From assembly GCF_050379415.1 (NCBI RefSeq), contig NZ_JBNRLS010000002.1, forward strand, positions 496,001 to 560,000: a stretch of 64,000 nucleotides of DNA. Reading direction: 5' to 3'. Positions within the stretch are counted from its first letter, which is position 1, and each line of letters starts with the position of its first letter. A program made the position numbers and the translations under genes. Below the pieces are notes generated by a model. That model was not told where the DNA came from and made no database searches. It saw only the letters and a list, made by a program, of their open reading frames with translations. This DNA is from Marinobacter sp050379415 (GTDB taxonomy: Bacteria; Pseudomonadota; Gammaproteobacteria; Pseudomonadales; Oleiphilaceae). Positions 54,809 through 63,921 of this stretch are shown one piece after another.

Positions 54809-55786
54809 CTATCTTCCACGCTGACTGGCCCGCGCCTTCACCAATTTATAGACTCGCGGCGGGAGCAATGACTTCAAAACACCACGCAAGGCAGCGCCAC
54901 TCGGTTTGGAAACAAATGACCGGGCAAACGCACCCAAGGCCTCATAGGGCCTGGCTTCATTGTGAAATAAAATATAGCCAATCTTCAGAAGACTCCGTGC
55001 CCGCCACGCTTTCGCTAAAGACCTTATTCGCGAAGATTTCGAGCTGCGCAAAACCTTCTCCGCGACAACAACCCTTTCCCTGAATTGCTGCAACTCTCGT
55101 TGCTTGGAAACACTCCCCGGGGTATCGCGGTAAAGATAGAATGGTTTATCGCGGTAAAGAATGGGTCCTAACTGCGCCAGACGAATCCACATATCCCGAT
55201 CATCCAGATTCCTCAATGACTCATCAAACGGACCCGCAGCCTCTAGCGCCGAACGACGGGCAATCACGCTCGATGTGCCAACGAAGTTAGTTTGGAGGAG
55301 TGTAGCGAGGGCATCTTCACTGGAAAGTTGCCAGGTATTTGGCGCTGCTGGTTCTGTTAATAAGGCCTGGAACGTCTCGTACCGATCTATATTCCTTTCG
55401 ATGCGAATGCCGAGGTCCTGGTCGGCAACGTGGAAATTGCTGCAAATCATTACCGCTTCAGGATTGCGCGACAAAGCAAGAAGCACTGCCTCTATCTCTT
55501 CCGAAATGACCAGGTCATCGGCATCGAGAAACAGTATGTATTCGCCCGAGGAAACTGCTACGCCTCTGTTCCTTGGCGATGCAGGCCCCCCGGAGTTTCT
55601 CTGCCGAATTAGAGACACCCTGTCATCCCTAATAAAAGGCTCAATTACAACCGACAACTCATCGGTGGAGCCATCGTCGACCACGATGACCTCCAGCTCT
55701 ACTCCCTTGACATCAAGGACCGCATTGAGCGTTGAGCCAATCGACTCGGAGGCGTTATATGCAGGAACAACAACTGAGAGTTCCAT
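54809..55786 (-). CDS. Family 2 glycosyltransferase
   Basis: This 325-residue GT2 protein begins ELSVVVPAYNASESIG, with VVDDGSTDE for the nucleotide-binding loop, FLDADDLVIS for the DxD motif, and NLDDRDMWIRLAQLGP as the catalytic-base region. Basic C-terminal tail. It shares an unusual run of features with the next gene upstream: PASPRNRGV after the DDG loop, NFVGTSSV, and PGSVSKQREL. It is therefore a close paralogue of that gene. ATG at 55786. Confidence 0.87.
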   Translation of the reverse strand: MELSVVVPAYNASESIGSTLNAVLDVKGVELEVIVVDDGSTDELSVVIEPFIRDDRVSLIRQRNSGGPASPRNRGVAVSSGEYILFLDADDLVISEEIEAVLLALSRNPEAVMICSNFHVADQDLGIRIERNIDRYETFQALLTEPAAPNTWQLSSEDALATLLQTNFVGTSSVIARRSALEAAGPFDESLRNLDDRDMWIRLAQLGPILYRDKPFYLYRDTPGSVSKQRELQQFRERVVVAEKVLRSSKSSRIRSLAKAWRARSLLKIGYILFHNEARPYEALGAFARSFVSKPSGAALRGVLKSLLPPRVYKLVKARASQRGR

Positions 55787-55822
55787 TCTGCGTCCTTTCG
55801 TAAATGTCTCTGCGCCTGTTTG

Positions 55823-56794
55823 TCACATCCCTACACGGTGTTTCAGCGACCTTATTACCGCCACACCACGCCGACCTAACAACGATTTAAGATAGAGCGA
55901 AAGAAACCGGGGCTGCAGGTTATGGTTGAGCGCTTGCACCAAGGCTTCACGTGACGCCCGCATATCACCCCTCGCAAACAATTCATACGCCATCGAGTGA
56001 TAGTTCAGTGCTATCTGATGACGAATATCCTTTGCAAAAGTTTTGCTCACGGGATCTCGGAGTTGCTTTTCGAGTACTCTGATCCTTGCATCAGCCCGCT
56101 TCAGCGCTCCTCCGCGCGAAATGCTATTTTCCCGGATCCTATAGAGGTGGTATTCCTTGTCCAGATAAACGATCGGATACCTTCTGGTGATCCGGAACCA
56201 CATATCTTTGTCATCACCGTTTTTTAGTGACTCGTCGAAGCCTCCCATTTTCGAAAATACACTCGATCTAATGGCAACTCCTGAGGTTCCAATAAAGTTC
56301 TGACGGGCCAGATGGGAGCAGGCAGTATGAGCATCAATGAGAGCGACATCGGGCTCACCACCTGAACGAATCTTGTCGATCAGCTCATAACCCTCAAGGA
56401 AATCCATGTCTAGAATCTCGCCGTTCTCATCGACGCAACCGAAATTGGTGAAGATCAGAGCTGACTGGGGGAACCTTTCAAATGCTGCTACGGTCGAAGC
56501 TACCTTCCCGGGTAACATCAGATCATCCGAGTCAAAGAAAAATAAATACTCGCCTCGAGCATGCAGTGCTCCCACATTTCTTGGAGAAGCCGGACCACCA
56601 CTAGCGTCCTGGTAAAAATACCTGAAACGTTCGTCAGCCAAGAATGGACAGACCTTTTCTTTAGTCCCGTCCGAAGAGCCATCATCCACAATAACAACCT
56701 CATCATGAGGTCCCAACTCTCTCAATATGGATTCCAAAGTTTGGATTAGAAATTCCCTACAGTTGTGGGAAGGGATAATGATACTCGCTCTCAC
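55823..56794 (-). CDS. Family 2 glycosyltransferase
   Basis: This 323-residue GT2 protein begins RASIIIPSHNCREFLIQ, with VVDDGSSDGT, DSDDLMLPGK as the DxD motif and GDDKDMWFRITRRYP near the active site. It is a paralogue of the gene that follows it (same PASPRNVGAL and NFIGTSGV segments). Start GTG at 56794, with GAGGA ten bases upstream. First of the three-gene minus-strand glycosyltransferase run, and adjacent to an A+T-rich gap. Confidence 0.85.
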   Translation of the reverse strand: MRASIIIPSHNCREFLIQTLESILRELGPHDEVVIVDDGSSDGTKEKVCPFLADERFRYFYQDASGGPASPRNVGALHARGEYLFFFDSDDLMLPGKVASTVAAFERFPQSALIFTNFGCVDENGEILDMDFLEGYELIDKIRSGGEPDVALIDAHTACSHLARQNFIGTSGVAIRSSVFSKMGGFDESLKNGDDKDMWFRITRRYPIVYLDKEYHLYRIRENSISRGGALKRADARIRVLEKQLRDPVSKTFAKDIRHQIALNYHSMAYELFARGDMRASREALVQALNHNLQPRFLSLYLKSLLGRRGVAVIRSLKHRVGM

Positions 56795-57007
56795 TTAATG
56801 AAATTCCTCAATATTTCCATAGAGACCGGACCATAAGGGCAACGAGCCATAAAATACATAAGCAAAACTCTATGGTCATTCTAGTGATTTCGACTAAACT
56901 CTACGTAGTTCATCAGAAACTTAGTTCCTAGCATAGCACTAGGTTAACGTTCTATAAATATTTGATTATTTCACCCAACAGTCAGCAGACGAACGAAGAA
57001 AGCCGTC
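56795..57007. other. A+T-rich intergenic region between divergent genes
   Basis: This gap separates the minus-strand glycosyltransferase genes from the polymerase-like gene. It is strongly A+T-rich and contains CCTAG/CTAGG arms near 56928-56944 and a TATAAA-like sequence near 56955-56960. It presumably holds promoters for both sides, but I cannot identify a convincing -35/-10 pair. Confidence 0.4.
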
Positions 57008-58339
57008 ATGCAAATACGCCATTTAGAACCCCAAGCAAGGTTCAGAACTAGCTTCGCCCCTCATCCAGTATCAAATAGGGTTTCCGAAAGCAAACTTCTA
57101 GTTTTCGCCACATGCACATATATCATCGCATGGTATTTGCAAGTTGGCTTACGCGTTCCGATCCTTGGTGCTATTAGATTCGAGTTTGTTCTTGGCTCTA
57201 TACTCAGTTTTTGTGCGATTATCAAACTAATCCGAGAGCCATTTTCCACGCCCCTTGCAAAACCCGTAATGATATTTATATTTGTATTATCTTTTTATAC
57301 CATCTTTTCGTATGACCGTAGTCAGTCGTGGGAAATATTTATAGAAAGAGTAATAAAGTTTTCTATGCTCGCTGCTTTTCTTGCAGCCTTCGTCCGAACC
57401 GAATGGGCCCTTAAGATGGTTGTTGGTGCGTTTTTGCTTGCGATGTTGAAGCTAGGGCAAGAAGGCTTTGTGGGATGGTATTCAGGAGGAATGATATGGC
57501 AAAACCAGGGAATACCGAGGTTGCACGGTGTCACTCCTTTATATAGACATCCCAATTCTTACAGCGGAATGGCAGTGGGTTGTCTACCCTTCATATTTTA
57601 TCTTTTCCCGATCGCAAAAAAATGGCAAAAATTATTGCTAATTCTGCTATTTTTTTTCTGCGCCATAATAATAATTTATACAGGATCAAGAACAGGGTAC
57701 GTTGCCACTGCATTGCTTGGACTCTATTTTTGGCGAGAAAAGCTAGAACAAGGAAAAATTAAATACGTAGCAGTAGGAGTTGCTATTATTTTAATAATTT
57801 ATATCTTACTACCTGAAGCGTACATAGGAAGAATGATTTCAATATTTACTATGGAAGAGGCCGAAGGATCATCCTCGGAAGCCAGACTACAAATTATAAA
57901 AGATTCTTTTTCGGTGTTCGTTTCTCATCCTTGGGGCATTGGAGTCGCTGCGTTTCCTTCGGTCAGAATGGAAATGTTTAATCGGTTTCAGGACACTCAC
58001 AACCTATACCTTGAAATCCTCACAAACCTTAGCCTACCTGGCTTAATCGCTTTTTTCTTTCTGATTTATAAGATAATTAAAACCAATGGAAATATAATAA
58101 TCAACACTGACAACAAGTTTATAAAAGCCTTATCCAGAGCCATTATAGCATTCATATATGCACGATTATTTTTAGGGATGTTTGGCATGGACACATATGA
58201 AATATATTGGTGGTTTGCTGTTGGATTGACCATTGCTAACTTCAGAGTGTTCCAGAATTCAAAAAACAAAAGACAATATAACAAAAACCACTCAATCAAA
58301 GAACCGTTATTACGCTTTGGTATCGGGAATAATAAATAA
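57008..58339 (+). CDS. O-antigen ligase/polymerase-like membrane protein
   Basis: This 443-residue integral membrane protein has about ten to twelve helices and a large periplasmic loop region (about 170-230), in the O-antigen ligase (Wzy/WaaL) fold. It has the RTGYVATALLGLYFW helix and HNLYLEILTNLSLPGLIAFF, both typical. The gene is clearly A+T-rich compared with the housekeeping genes, suggesting transfer. ATG at 57008. A Wzy polymerase is as likely as a WaaL ligase. Confidence 0.82.
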   Translation: MQIRHLEPQARFRTSFAPHPVSNRVSESKLLVFATCTYIIAWYLQVGLRVPILGAIRFEFVLGSILSFCAIIKLIREPFSTPLAKPVMIFIFVLSFYTIFSYDRSQSWEIFIERVIKFSMLAAFLAAFVRTEWALKMVVGAFLLAMLKLGQEGFVGWYSGGMIWQNQGIPRLHGVTPLYRHPNSYSGMAVGCLPFIFYLFPIAKKWQKLLLILLFFFCAIIIIYTGSRTGYVATALLGLYFWREKLEQGKIKYVAVGVAIILIIYILLPEAYIGRMISIFTMEEAEGSSSEARLQIIKDSFSVFVSHPWGIGVAAFPSVRMEMFNRFQDTHNLYLEILTNLSLPGLIAFFFLIYKIIKTNGNIIINTDNKFIKALSRAIIAFIYARLFLGMFGMDTYEIYWWFAVGLTIANFRVFQNSKNKRQYNKNHSIKEPLLRFGIGNNK

Positions 58340-58392
58340 AAGACCGATACCCGTGCTAATATTGTATTTAGAATTTTCAGGTAAGCTTGGAC

Positions 58393-58407
58393 TGGATTGA
58401 AACCAGC
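58393..58407 (+). promoter_or_regulatory. Weak sigma-54-like element before the lectin-like gene
   Basis: TGGATTGAAACCAGC has GG and GC at the correct 12-base spacing but matches the consensus poorly (TGGA and CAGC). It is 40 bases before the ATG at 58447. Listed because the nearby gene encodes a secreted protein in a region where a sigma-54 regulator is encoded; low support. Confidence 0.2.
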
Positions 58408-58446
58408 TCTTTTTAATAGTCGGTTATCATCTACGAGGGAACCACA

Positions 58447-59478
58447 ATGATCATGAAATTGAAGCACTTAAGCGTTTTTTTGGTTGCCTCAGTTCCATTA
58501 ACGGTAGCTGCAGCCCCTGAAATTACGGCGCTAGAGGTATCTTCAAGCGACGCGTCAGAAGTACGTGTTTTTGGATCCGGTTTCGGCTCCCCATCATTCG
58601 GCATAATTCTCCGGGACTCCGCGGACTCAAACACGCTAATTTCTAACCTCGGCTCGGAATCGGAACTTCCCCAGAGTGAGGTATGGACAAGCAAAGGCTC
58701 GCTGTGGGCAGACCCATTGACGCTGTATACCGGGTCAGATCTGCAGCGCGGAGAGGATAGAAATGTTTACAGAGGTATCAGAAAGGCATATTTGGGCTGG
58801 CCGAAGCCTTTAACTGACCGAACTAATAGAACTCTTTTTGTGTCGTGGTGGTTTATGCCACTTAGCGATCCAAACGCTGAAGGTGGATCTAGTAAATTTC
58901 TTCGTGTCTGGGATCACCCAGACGGGGAGCATACTAGAATGGCGTGGGATCAACTACACGTTGTATATTGGAGAAAAGATGTTGATAGCGCTGGTTTTAT
59001 CCAGTGGGGCAGTTGGCAAGGAAAAGTTGGTGCCTGGAACAAAATGGATGCATGGTTTGACGCAAACTCAAATGAAATGATTATTCATGTCAATGGAAAG
59101 AAGGTAATTGACGTTAATGATTTTAAAAAATCATCAGTATCTCCGGGATTAAATGTCGATGTAATTGGTTTCGATCCCAGTGTTGGTGATAATTACGCCA
59201 ATATGGTCTTCGGAGTTGATGACATATACATTTCCGAAAGTCAGGCTCGTGTTGAAATTTCCAATTCAGAAATATGGAAAGAAGGAATTGTATCCGAAAT
59301 AGCCACACCTACATCCTGGACTGACAGTGAATTGTCCTTCAAGCTGGACCCTAAAGTAGTTTCTTCTGGCTCACCAATGTATGTCTATGTTTTTGACCCC
59401 GAAGGAAACGTAAACACAGCAGGGATTGCATTATCTTCTAAAGCACCGTCTAAAATAGAAGACATTGAGGTTAGATAA
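58447..59478 (+). CDS. Secreted protein with IPT-like halves and an inserted lectin-like domain
   Basis: This 343-residue protein has a signal peptide (about 1-21, ending VAAA). Residues about 23-50 (PEITALEVSSSDASEVRVFG) look like the first strands of an IPT/TIG domain. Residues about 290-330 (TSWTDSELSFKL, then PMYVYVFDPEGNVN) look like its last strands. Between them, about 60-280 looks like a concanavalin/jelly-roll sandwich rich in Trp and Asp. No enzyme motif is visible. Surface polysaccharide binding or a lyase-like fold is inferred. The gene is A+T-rich. ATG at 58447; a second ATG at 58453 is close. Confidence 0.65.
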   Translation: MIMKLKHLSVFLVASVPLTVAAAPEITALEVSSSDASEVRVFGSGFGSPSFGIILRDSADSNTLISNLGSESELPQSEVWTSKGSLWADPLTLYTGSDLQRGEDRNVYRGIRKAYLGWPKPLTDRTNRTLFVSWWFMPLSDPNAEGGSSKFLRVWDHPDGEHTRMAWDQLHVVYWRKDVDSAGFIQWGSWQGKVGAWNKMDAWFDANSNEMIIHVNGKKVIDVNDFKKSSVSPGLNVDVIGFDPSVGDNYANMVFGVDDIYISESQARVEISNSEIWKEGIVSEIATPTSWTDSELSFKLDPKVVSSGSPMYVYVFDPEGNVNTAGIALSSKAPSKIEDIEVR

Positions 59479-59600
59479 TCTTTCAGTTTAGATTTAAAAT
59501 TTTACCAGCTAGAAAACGTTATGTTTTGGAAAAAAATAAATAATAATGCTGGATTGTGTGACGCTTACTAATGGTAGCTGTAATATTTTTTTGTCGCAGT
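59479..59600. other. A+T-rich gap between convergent genes
   Basis: No gene is visible. I see no clear terminator stem; A-rich and T-rich runs near 59530 and 59585 are present without a good hairpin. Confidence 0.4.
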
Positions 59601-60578
59601 TTAACTCTTCATTGCGAGGTATGTTAATCCATACAAGTTCTTCTTGAAGACATCGATATTTTTTCCAACGGGATATCTATTTATACACCAATTATCCTCT
59701 AACGGAATCCTGCTAGGATATGCAGATACTCCATATTGATACCCAACCTCTTCTAATAATCTCTTCACATTTTCATCGAAGTCATAAACTGTTCCGTTCG
59801 GGTAACAAAATATATTAATTAGTTTTCCTGTCTCAAGTTCAAGCTTCTTCTTTGAATTCTGCAGCTCCATGACCAACTGATTGTTGCTTAACTTGGTTAA
59901 AATTGGATGGCTGATAGAATGGCTACCAACATCTAGTCCTTGGGTTACCATTTTTTTTATCTGCGTCCACGAGGCCGCTTCATAGCCTTCCGGAGCTTTC
60001 TGAGGTAAGGGCACTTCAAGCCGTCGCGACATTTCGTCAATTATTTTGATTTTTTTTTCATTGGACACAGTCAGGCAATAGTTTGCGACCACATTCCAAA
60101 CCTCAGTGCGACTAGACATCAGGTCAAAGGTTTCAGAAATTGCCGAAAGTTTAAGCTCTGGTACGCTGGTATGCGTGATCAAATACCGGATTTGGTCAGG
60201 CCAGAGCCAGATATCTCCATTCACAAACCCAGTAGTAACGAACAAGGTCGCTGGCACTTTGGCTGCCGCCAAGATTGGGAAAGCTTTATCGGCAAAATCC
60301 GCGTATCCATCATCAAAAGTAACAACTACTGCATTTTCCGGAATCGTACTCCGTTCTTTCCTAGTTAATAACTCACTGAGCGTCATTGGCTCAAATTCTT
60401 CTCTTATAAGATCGACATGCTGTTGAAACAGTTCAATGGGAATGCCCTCATTATCTGGGAGATCCGTAATTCGATGGTACATAAGAATCTTAGGGTGATG
60501 CCGAGAGAGGAACTTAGTAAACTTAAGCCCACCAAAACGTTGAGCCAGTCGATACGTAGCCTGTTTGAGAAAAGTCAT
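59601..60578 (-). CDS. Polysaccharide deacetylase family protein
   Basis: This 325-residue NodB-homology carbohydrate esterase 4 protein has motif 1 TFDDGY at about 87-92, the metal-binding pair in SHSISHPILTKL (H-x3-H) at about 218-229, and a later conserved segment NIFCYPNGTVYDFDENVKRL. No signal peptide is apparent; the N-terminus is amphipathic. It probably removes N-acetyl groups from a polysaccharide intermediate. ATG at 60578; the neighbouring glycosyltransferase stop codon abuts it. Confidence 0.85.
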   Translation of the reverse strand: MTFLKQATYRLAQRFGGLKFTKFLSRHHPKILMYHRITDLPDNEGIPIELFQQHVDLIREEFEPMTLSELLTRKERSTIPENAVVVTFDDGYADFADKAFPILAAAKVPATLFVTTGFVNGDIWLWPDQIRYLITHTSVPELKLSAISETFDLMSSRTEVWNVVANYCLTVSNEKKIKIIDEMSRRLEVPLPQKAPEGYEAASWTQIKKMVTQGLDVGSHSISHPILTKLSNNQLVMELQNSKKKLELETGKLINIFCYPNGTVYDFDENVKRLLEEVGYQYGVSAYPSRIPLEDNWCINRYPVGKNIDVFKKNLYGLTYLAMKS

Positions 60579-61466
60579 TTAAACCCTCCTCAAAATTAGT
60601 TTGATTAAAGAGCGCCATGCTGGCCAATAAGAAACATCCCTCCGCAGACCTTCGATAATGTCTTTTAACGGCTCTATAAACGTTTTCTCTGCATTGGCAA
60701 TTGCCATTGCTCGACTGACATACATGTCGGCCCAAGCCCGCGATACAAATGTCGGGGGAACAACATCCGGATTAGACTCGAGAAATTTACCGAGAATTTG
60801 GACGGCATTATCATACCGGCCGCGATAGTTTCTGGACATTTGTCCCGACCAGAGCCTATAGATATACGTTTCCTCAGGTATGTATTGGAACTGCCATTTC
60901 AGGGAATAACGCAGCCAAAGATCCCAGTCAATTCCCATCGGTAGAGTTTCATCAAAGGCACCATCTTGTTCAACGCATGCTCGCCGAAAGACGGCTGTAC
61001 CAAAAGGGATGAAGTTTTTGATTGCAAGCTCATTGGTAACCCAGCCGCTATACCTTGTGTAAGGCCGGGATTTACTAACTTCCACCCCGCACTCATCAAT
61101 GTAGGAAACCTCACTGTAGACGATTCCAACACCTGGGTCTTCAAATAAGGGCATCTGAAGTCGTAATTTCTCCGGGTGCCACAAGTCATCGGCATCACAA
61201 AATGCAACAAACTCTCCGCTTGATTCCCCTAATCCTAGGTTTTTTGCTTTTGGCTGACCTTGATTTTTGGTTCTAACAAACCGAAACCTGGGATCATCCT
61301 TAAACCGCGAGATGCAATCAGGGGTATTATCTTCCGAACCATCATCCACCACGATCACCTCGAGGTTCTTCCAGTGCTGGTTCAACACCGACTCCACTGC
61401 ATCCGGCAGATATTGCCCCATGTTATAGGTGGCGATCACAACGCTCACCAGAGGTTCATCTTTCAT
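60579..61466 (-). CDS. Family 2 glycosyltransferase
   Basis: This 295-residue GT2 protein begins VSVVIATYNMGQYLPDAVES, with VVDDGSEDNT, FCDADDLWHPEK (DxD) and PMGIDWDLWLRYSLKW near the catalytic base. I chose ATG 61466 because AAGG lies seven bases upstream. An ATG at 61481 would extend it by five residues without a ribosome site. Two bases after the CapK-like stop, so it is probably co-transcribed with that gene. Confidence 0.87.
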   Translation of the reverse strand: MKDEPLVSVVIATYNMGQYLPDAVESVLNQHWKNLEVIVVDDGSEDNTPDCISRFKDDPRFRFVRTKNQGQPKAKNLGLGESSGEFVAFCDADDLWHPEKLRLQMPLFEDPGVGIVYSEVSYIDECGVEVSKSRPYTRYSGWVTNELAIKNFIPFGTAVFRRACVEQDGAFDETLPMGIDWDLWLRYSLKWQFQYIPEETYIYRLWSGQMSRNYRGRYDNAVQILGKFLESNPDVVPPTFVSRAWADMYVSRAMAIANAEKTFIEPLKDIIEGLRRDVSYWPAWRSLIKLILRRV

Positions 61467-61468
61467 CG

Positions 61469-62809
61469 TTAAACCTTGCATATGGCAAACCGGTATTTTC
61501 CGGAGGATTCCTGGGGGATCTCCGATACATCATGGATAGTGATGGAAACTGAGTCGCCGAAGACTTCTTGTAGTTCAGAAATTAATGCCCGGTCCATTTC
61601 AGGGTTGTGATCGCTCCCCTTCACACGGTTGATGCTCAAGCCTGTAAGATCTTCCTGTACCAGTTGCATTTGCTCTATTCCCGGCACCTTCGTCAGCGTT
61701 CGCTCGATCAATGAAATCCCAGCCACCTGCCCGCCATCCGGGAGCTTCAGAAAATCCGCCACCCTTCCTTCCAGCCTTTGAAGGATGGGCAGGCCACGGC
61801 CACAGCAACAGGGTTCATCGGTAAAGGTCCCGACATCCTCTACCCGGTAGCGAATGAGAGGCATCGCAAAGTTATTGAGATCGGTAACCACGATCTTGCC
61901 CGGTTCACCTGGCTTCACCGGTTTGTTCTCCCCATCCAAAAACTCTACAAATAAGTGAGGGAGATTCAGATGCATCCCACGATGTTCCTCACATTCACAA
62001 GCGATCAGCCCCACCTCTTCGCACCCATAGCGGTTGGTAACGGGACAATCAAATCCTTGCTCGATAGCCTTACGCTCCTGATCAAGCAACATCATTGAAG
62101 TTGCAACGATTCCCCTTGGGCGAAGATCTGTGATTCCGTGGCCACGGAGGTAGCAGGCAAAGATGTAGATTGAATGGGCATGCCCGAAGATTGCTCCGGG
62201 CTGTTCCGCACGCCACCGCTCAACGAAATCGCCCATGGAGGTTTCGTTCAGGTTCATGGTGTCCAGGTAGATAGTACGGTCCAGAAGATGATGGCGTAGT
62301 TTCTGTTTCATCGTTGACGGCACTGGAGGGTTACCCCAAATTGCGGCCTTCTTCATACCCAGATCCCAACCGGACCAACGGTCTGCCATTAGCTGGGCTG
62401 CGTTTCTTCGCTCCTGGCAGGCTTCGTCGAAATAGAGCTTGAGCGCGAACCCTGTTGATCCACCGGTTTTTGCGCTCACCAATTCGTTGCGATCAAACTG
62501 GTCACTGATGAAATTCTCCAGGTTGTTGCGGATGTCCGATTTGGTCGTTACCGGAATCCTGAGCAGGTCGTCTTCACTCCGAATACTGGCCGGTGATATT
62601 CCGTGTTTACTGAATACATCCCTGTAAAAAGGGCTGTGTTCGGCTGCGTGAGTCAGTAGCTTTTGTAATCTTTCCCATTGCATCATCCGCAGTCGATCAA
62701 CGGGCCACCATTGCTGCTCCTCCAGCGCCCGCCATTCTCTCAACCGTTGGCTTCGATCCTTGAGATCCCACAAGGGATAGAAAACGTGCCGGGAAAGTGA
62801 ATCCATCAT
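61469..62809 (-). CDS. CapK-like adenylate-forming ligase (PaaK family)
   Basis: This 446-residue ANL-superfamily protein similar to phenylacetate--CoA ligase is found in capsule and exopolysaccharide loci as CapK. It has the P-loop-like KTGGSTGFALKLYFDEA (about 115-131), the VTNRYGCEEVGLIACECEEH motif that includes a Cys pair, and RYRVEDVGTFTDEPCCCGRG. The substrate is unknown; it is probably not phenylacetate. Two ATG codons (62809, 62806) are adjacent. The start overlaps the stop of the upstream GT4 gene. Confidence 0.83.
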   Translation of the reverse strand: MMDSLSRHVFYPLWDLKDRSQRLREWRALEEQQWWPVDRLRMMQWERLQKLLTHAAEHSPFYRDVFSKHGISPASIRSEDDLLRIPVTTKSDIRNNLENFISDQFDRNELVSAKTGGSTGFALKLYFDEACQERRNAAQLMADRWSGWDLGMKKAAIWGNPPVPSTMKQKLRHHLLDRTIYLDTMNLNETSMGDFVERWRAEQPGAIFGHAHSIYIFACYLRGHGITDLRPRGIVATSMMLLDQERKAIEQGFDCPVTNRYGCEEVGLIACECEEHRGMHLNLPHLFVEFLDGENKPVKPGEPGKIVVTDLNNFAMPLIRYRVEDVGTFTDEPCCCGRGLPILQRLEGRVADFLKLPDGGQVAGISLIERTLTKVPGIEQMQLVQEDLTGLSINRVKGSDHNPEMDRALISELQEVFGDSVSITIHDVSEIPQESSGKYRFAICKV

Positions 62810-63921
62810 GCTTCAGCCATCCCTGGTTCAACCTGGTGGTACAAACGGATGTATTGGTTAAGCATACTTTCCAGTGAATAGCGCCTGACCAGTTGCTCTT
62901 TGTTTAATCGTCCCATGGCCAATCGCCTGTCCGGATTATCGATCAGGGCTTCCAGCCGATCAGCCAATGAAGCCACATCCCCGACGCCAACCAGATAGCC
63001 ATTGACTCCATCATCAATGATTTCCGGGTTGCCGCCCGTATCGGTGCATACCACGGGCTTTCCGCAACGCATGTATTCGATGATGGAATTGGAGAATCCT
63101 TCGGTTTCGGAGCATAAAACGGCGATATCAAAGTCCTGGATATGGCGCTCAGGATCAGGCTGGCTACCAAGGAATTTGACTCGGCCAGCAATACCCAACT
63201 TCTCGACTCTTCGACGATAGGCAGCTTCATCGCCGCCTCCGACGATGCGAAGCTCTATGTTTCTGCCGGAATGGTGAATTTTCGCCACCGCCTCAATCAG
63301 GTCTTCGATCCGTTTGATTGGCCGCAGGTTGGCAACTATACCGATGATGAGCCGTTGTTTCCGATTGTGCTGAGTATTGGGCTCGTCTCCACTCGCACTG
63401 CACTCTTCGGTTCCCTCGGGGTATCCGTTGTAGATGACATGAAGCTTGGATTCGGGGACCCCTTCAACCTTTGCAGTAATGTGAGCCACCGCCTTGCTGT
63501 TGCAGACTACTCCATGGGCAAACCGGTCGGTCAGCCGCAGGGCCCGCAGGTAAACTCCGGAGTACCAGAACCCCATGTCCCGGCGCGAGATCAGGGTCTT
63601 CAGCCCCGCGAGTCGCATCATAGGCGGGCAGATAACTGAGGCATCGTTGAAGAATACATGGACGACGCCGAATCCATTCTCCGCCAGCACGCGTCCATAG
63701 CGATGAACAACAAACCAACTACGGGGATCTGAAATTCTTCCAATACCCAACTCCTCAATTGGAACCGGGAATCTCCCACTTTTGCTGTATTTTGTCGCCT
63801 TGAACACCGCAAAACGTATAGTCCATCCCTTTTTACGGAGCCCCTCTACTAGTTTGAGCACTTGGCTTTCCGTACCAGCTAAAGGGTTGTCATATCGATC
63901 CATGATAATCGAAAGCTTCAT
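62806..63921 (-). CDS. Family 4 glycosyltransferase
   Basis: This 371-residue GT-B glycosyltransferase begins KLSIIMDRYDNPLAGTESQ (the N-terminal donor/acceptor domain) and has a C-terminal domain with LIIGIVANLRPIKRIEDLIE and the catalytic EGFSNSIIEYMRCGKPVV segment (E-x7-E motif). ATG 63921 is chosen because GAGG lies about eight bases before it. An upstream start at 63981 would add 20 residues without support. It overlaps the CapK-like gene by four bases, so the two are coupled. Confidence 0.88.
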   Translation of the reverse strand: MKLSIIMDRYDNPLAGTESQVLKLVEGLRKKGWTIRFAVFKATKYSKSGRFPVPIEELGIGRISDPRSWFVVHRYGRVLAENGFGVVHVFFNDASVICPPMMRLAGLKTLISRRDMGFWYSGVYLRALRLTDRFAHGVVCNSKAVAHITAKVEGVPESKLHVIYNGYPEGTEECSASGDEPNTQHNRKQRLIIGIVANLRPIKRIEDLIEAVAKIHHSGRNIELRIVGGGDEAAYRRRVEKLGIAGRVKFLGSQPDPERHIQDFDIAVLCSETEGFSNSIIEYMRCGKPVVCTDTGGNPEIIDDGVNGYLVGVGDVASLADRLEALIDNPDRRLAMGRLNKEQLVRRYSLESMLNQYIRLYHQVEPGMAEA

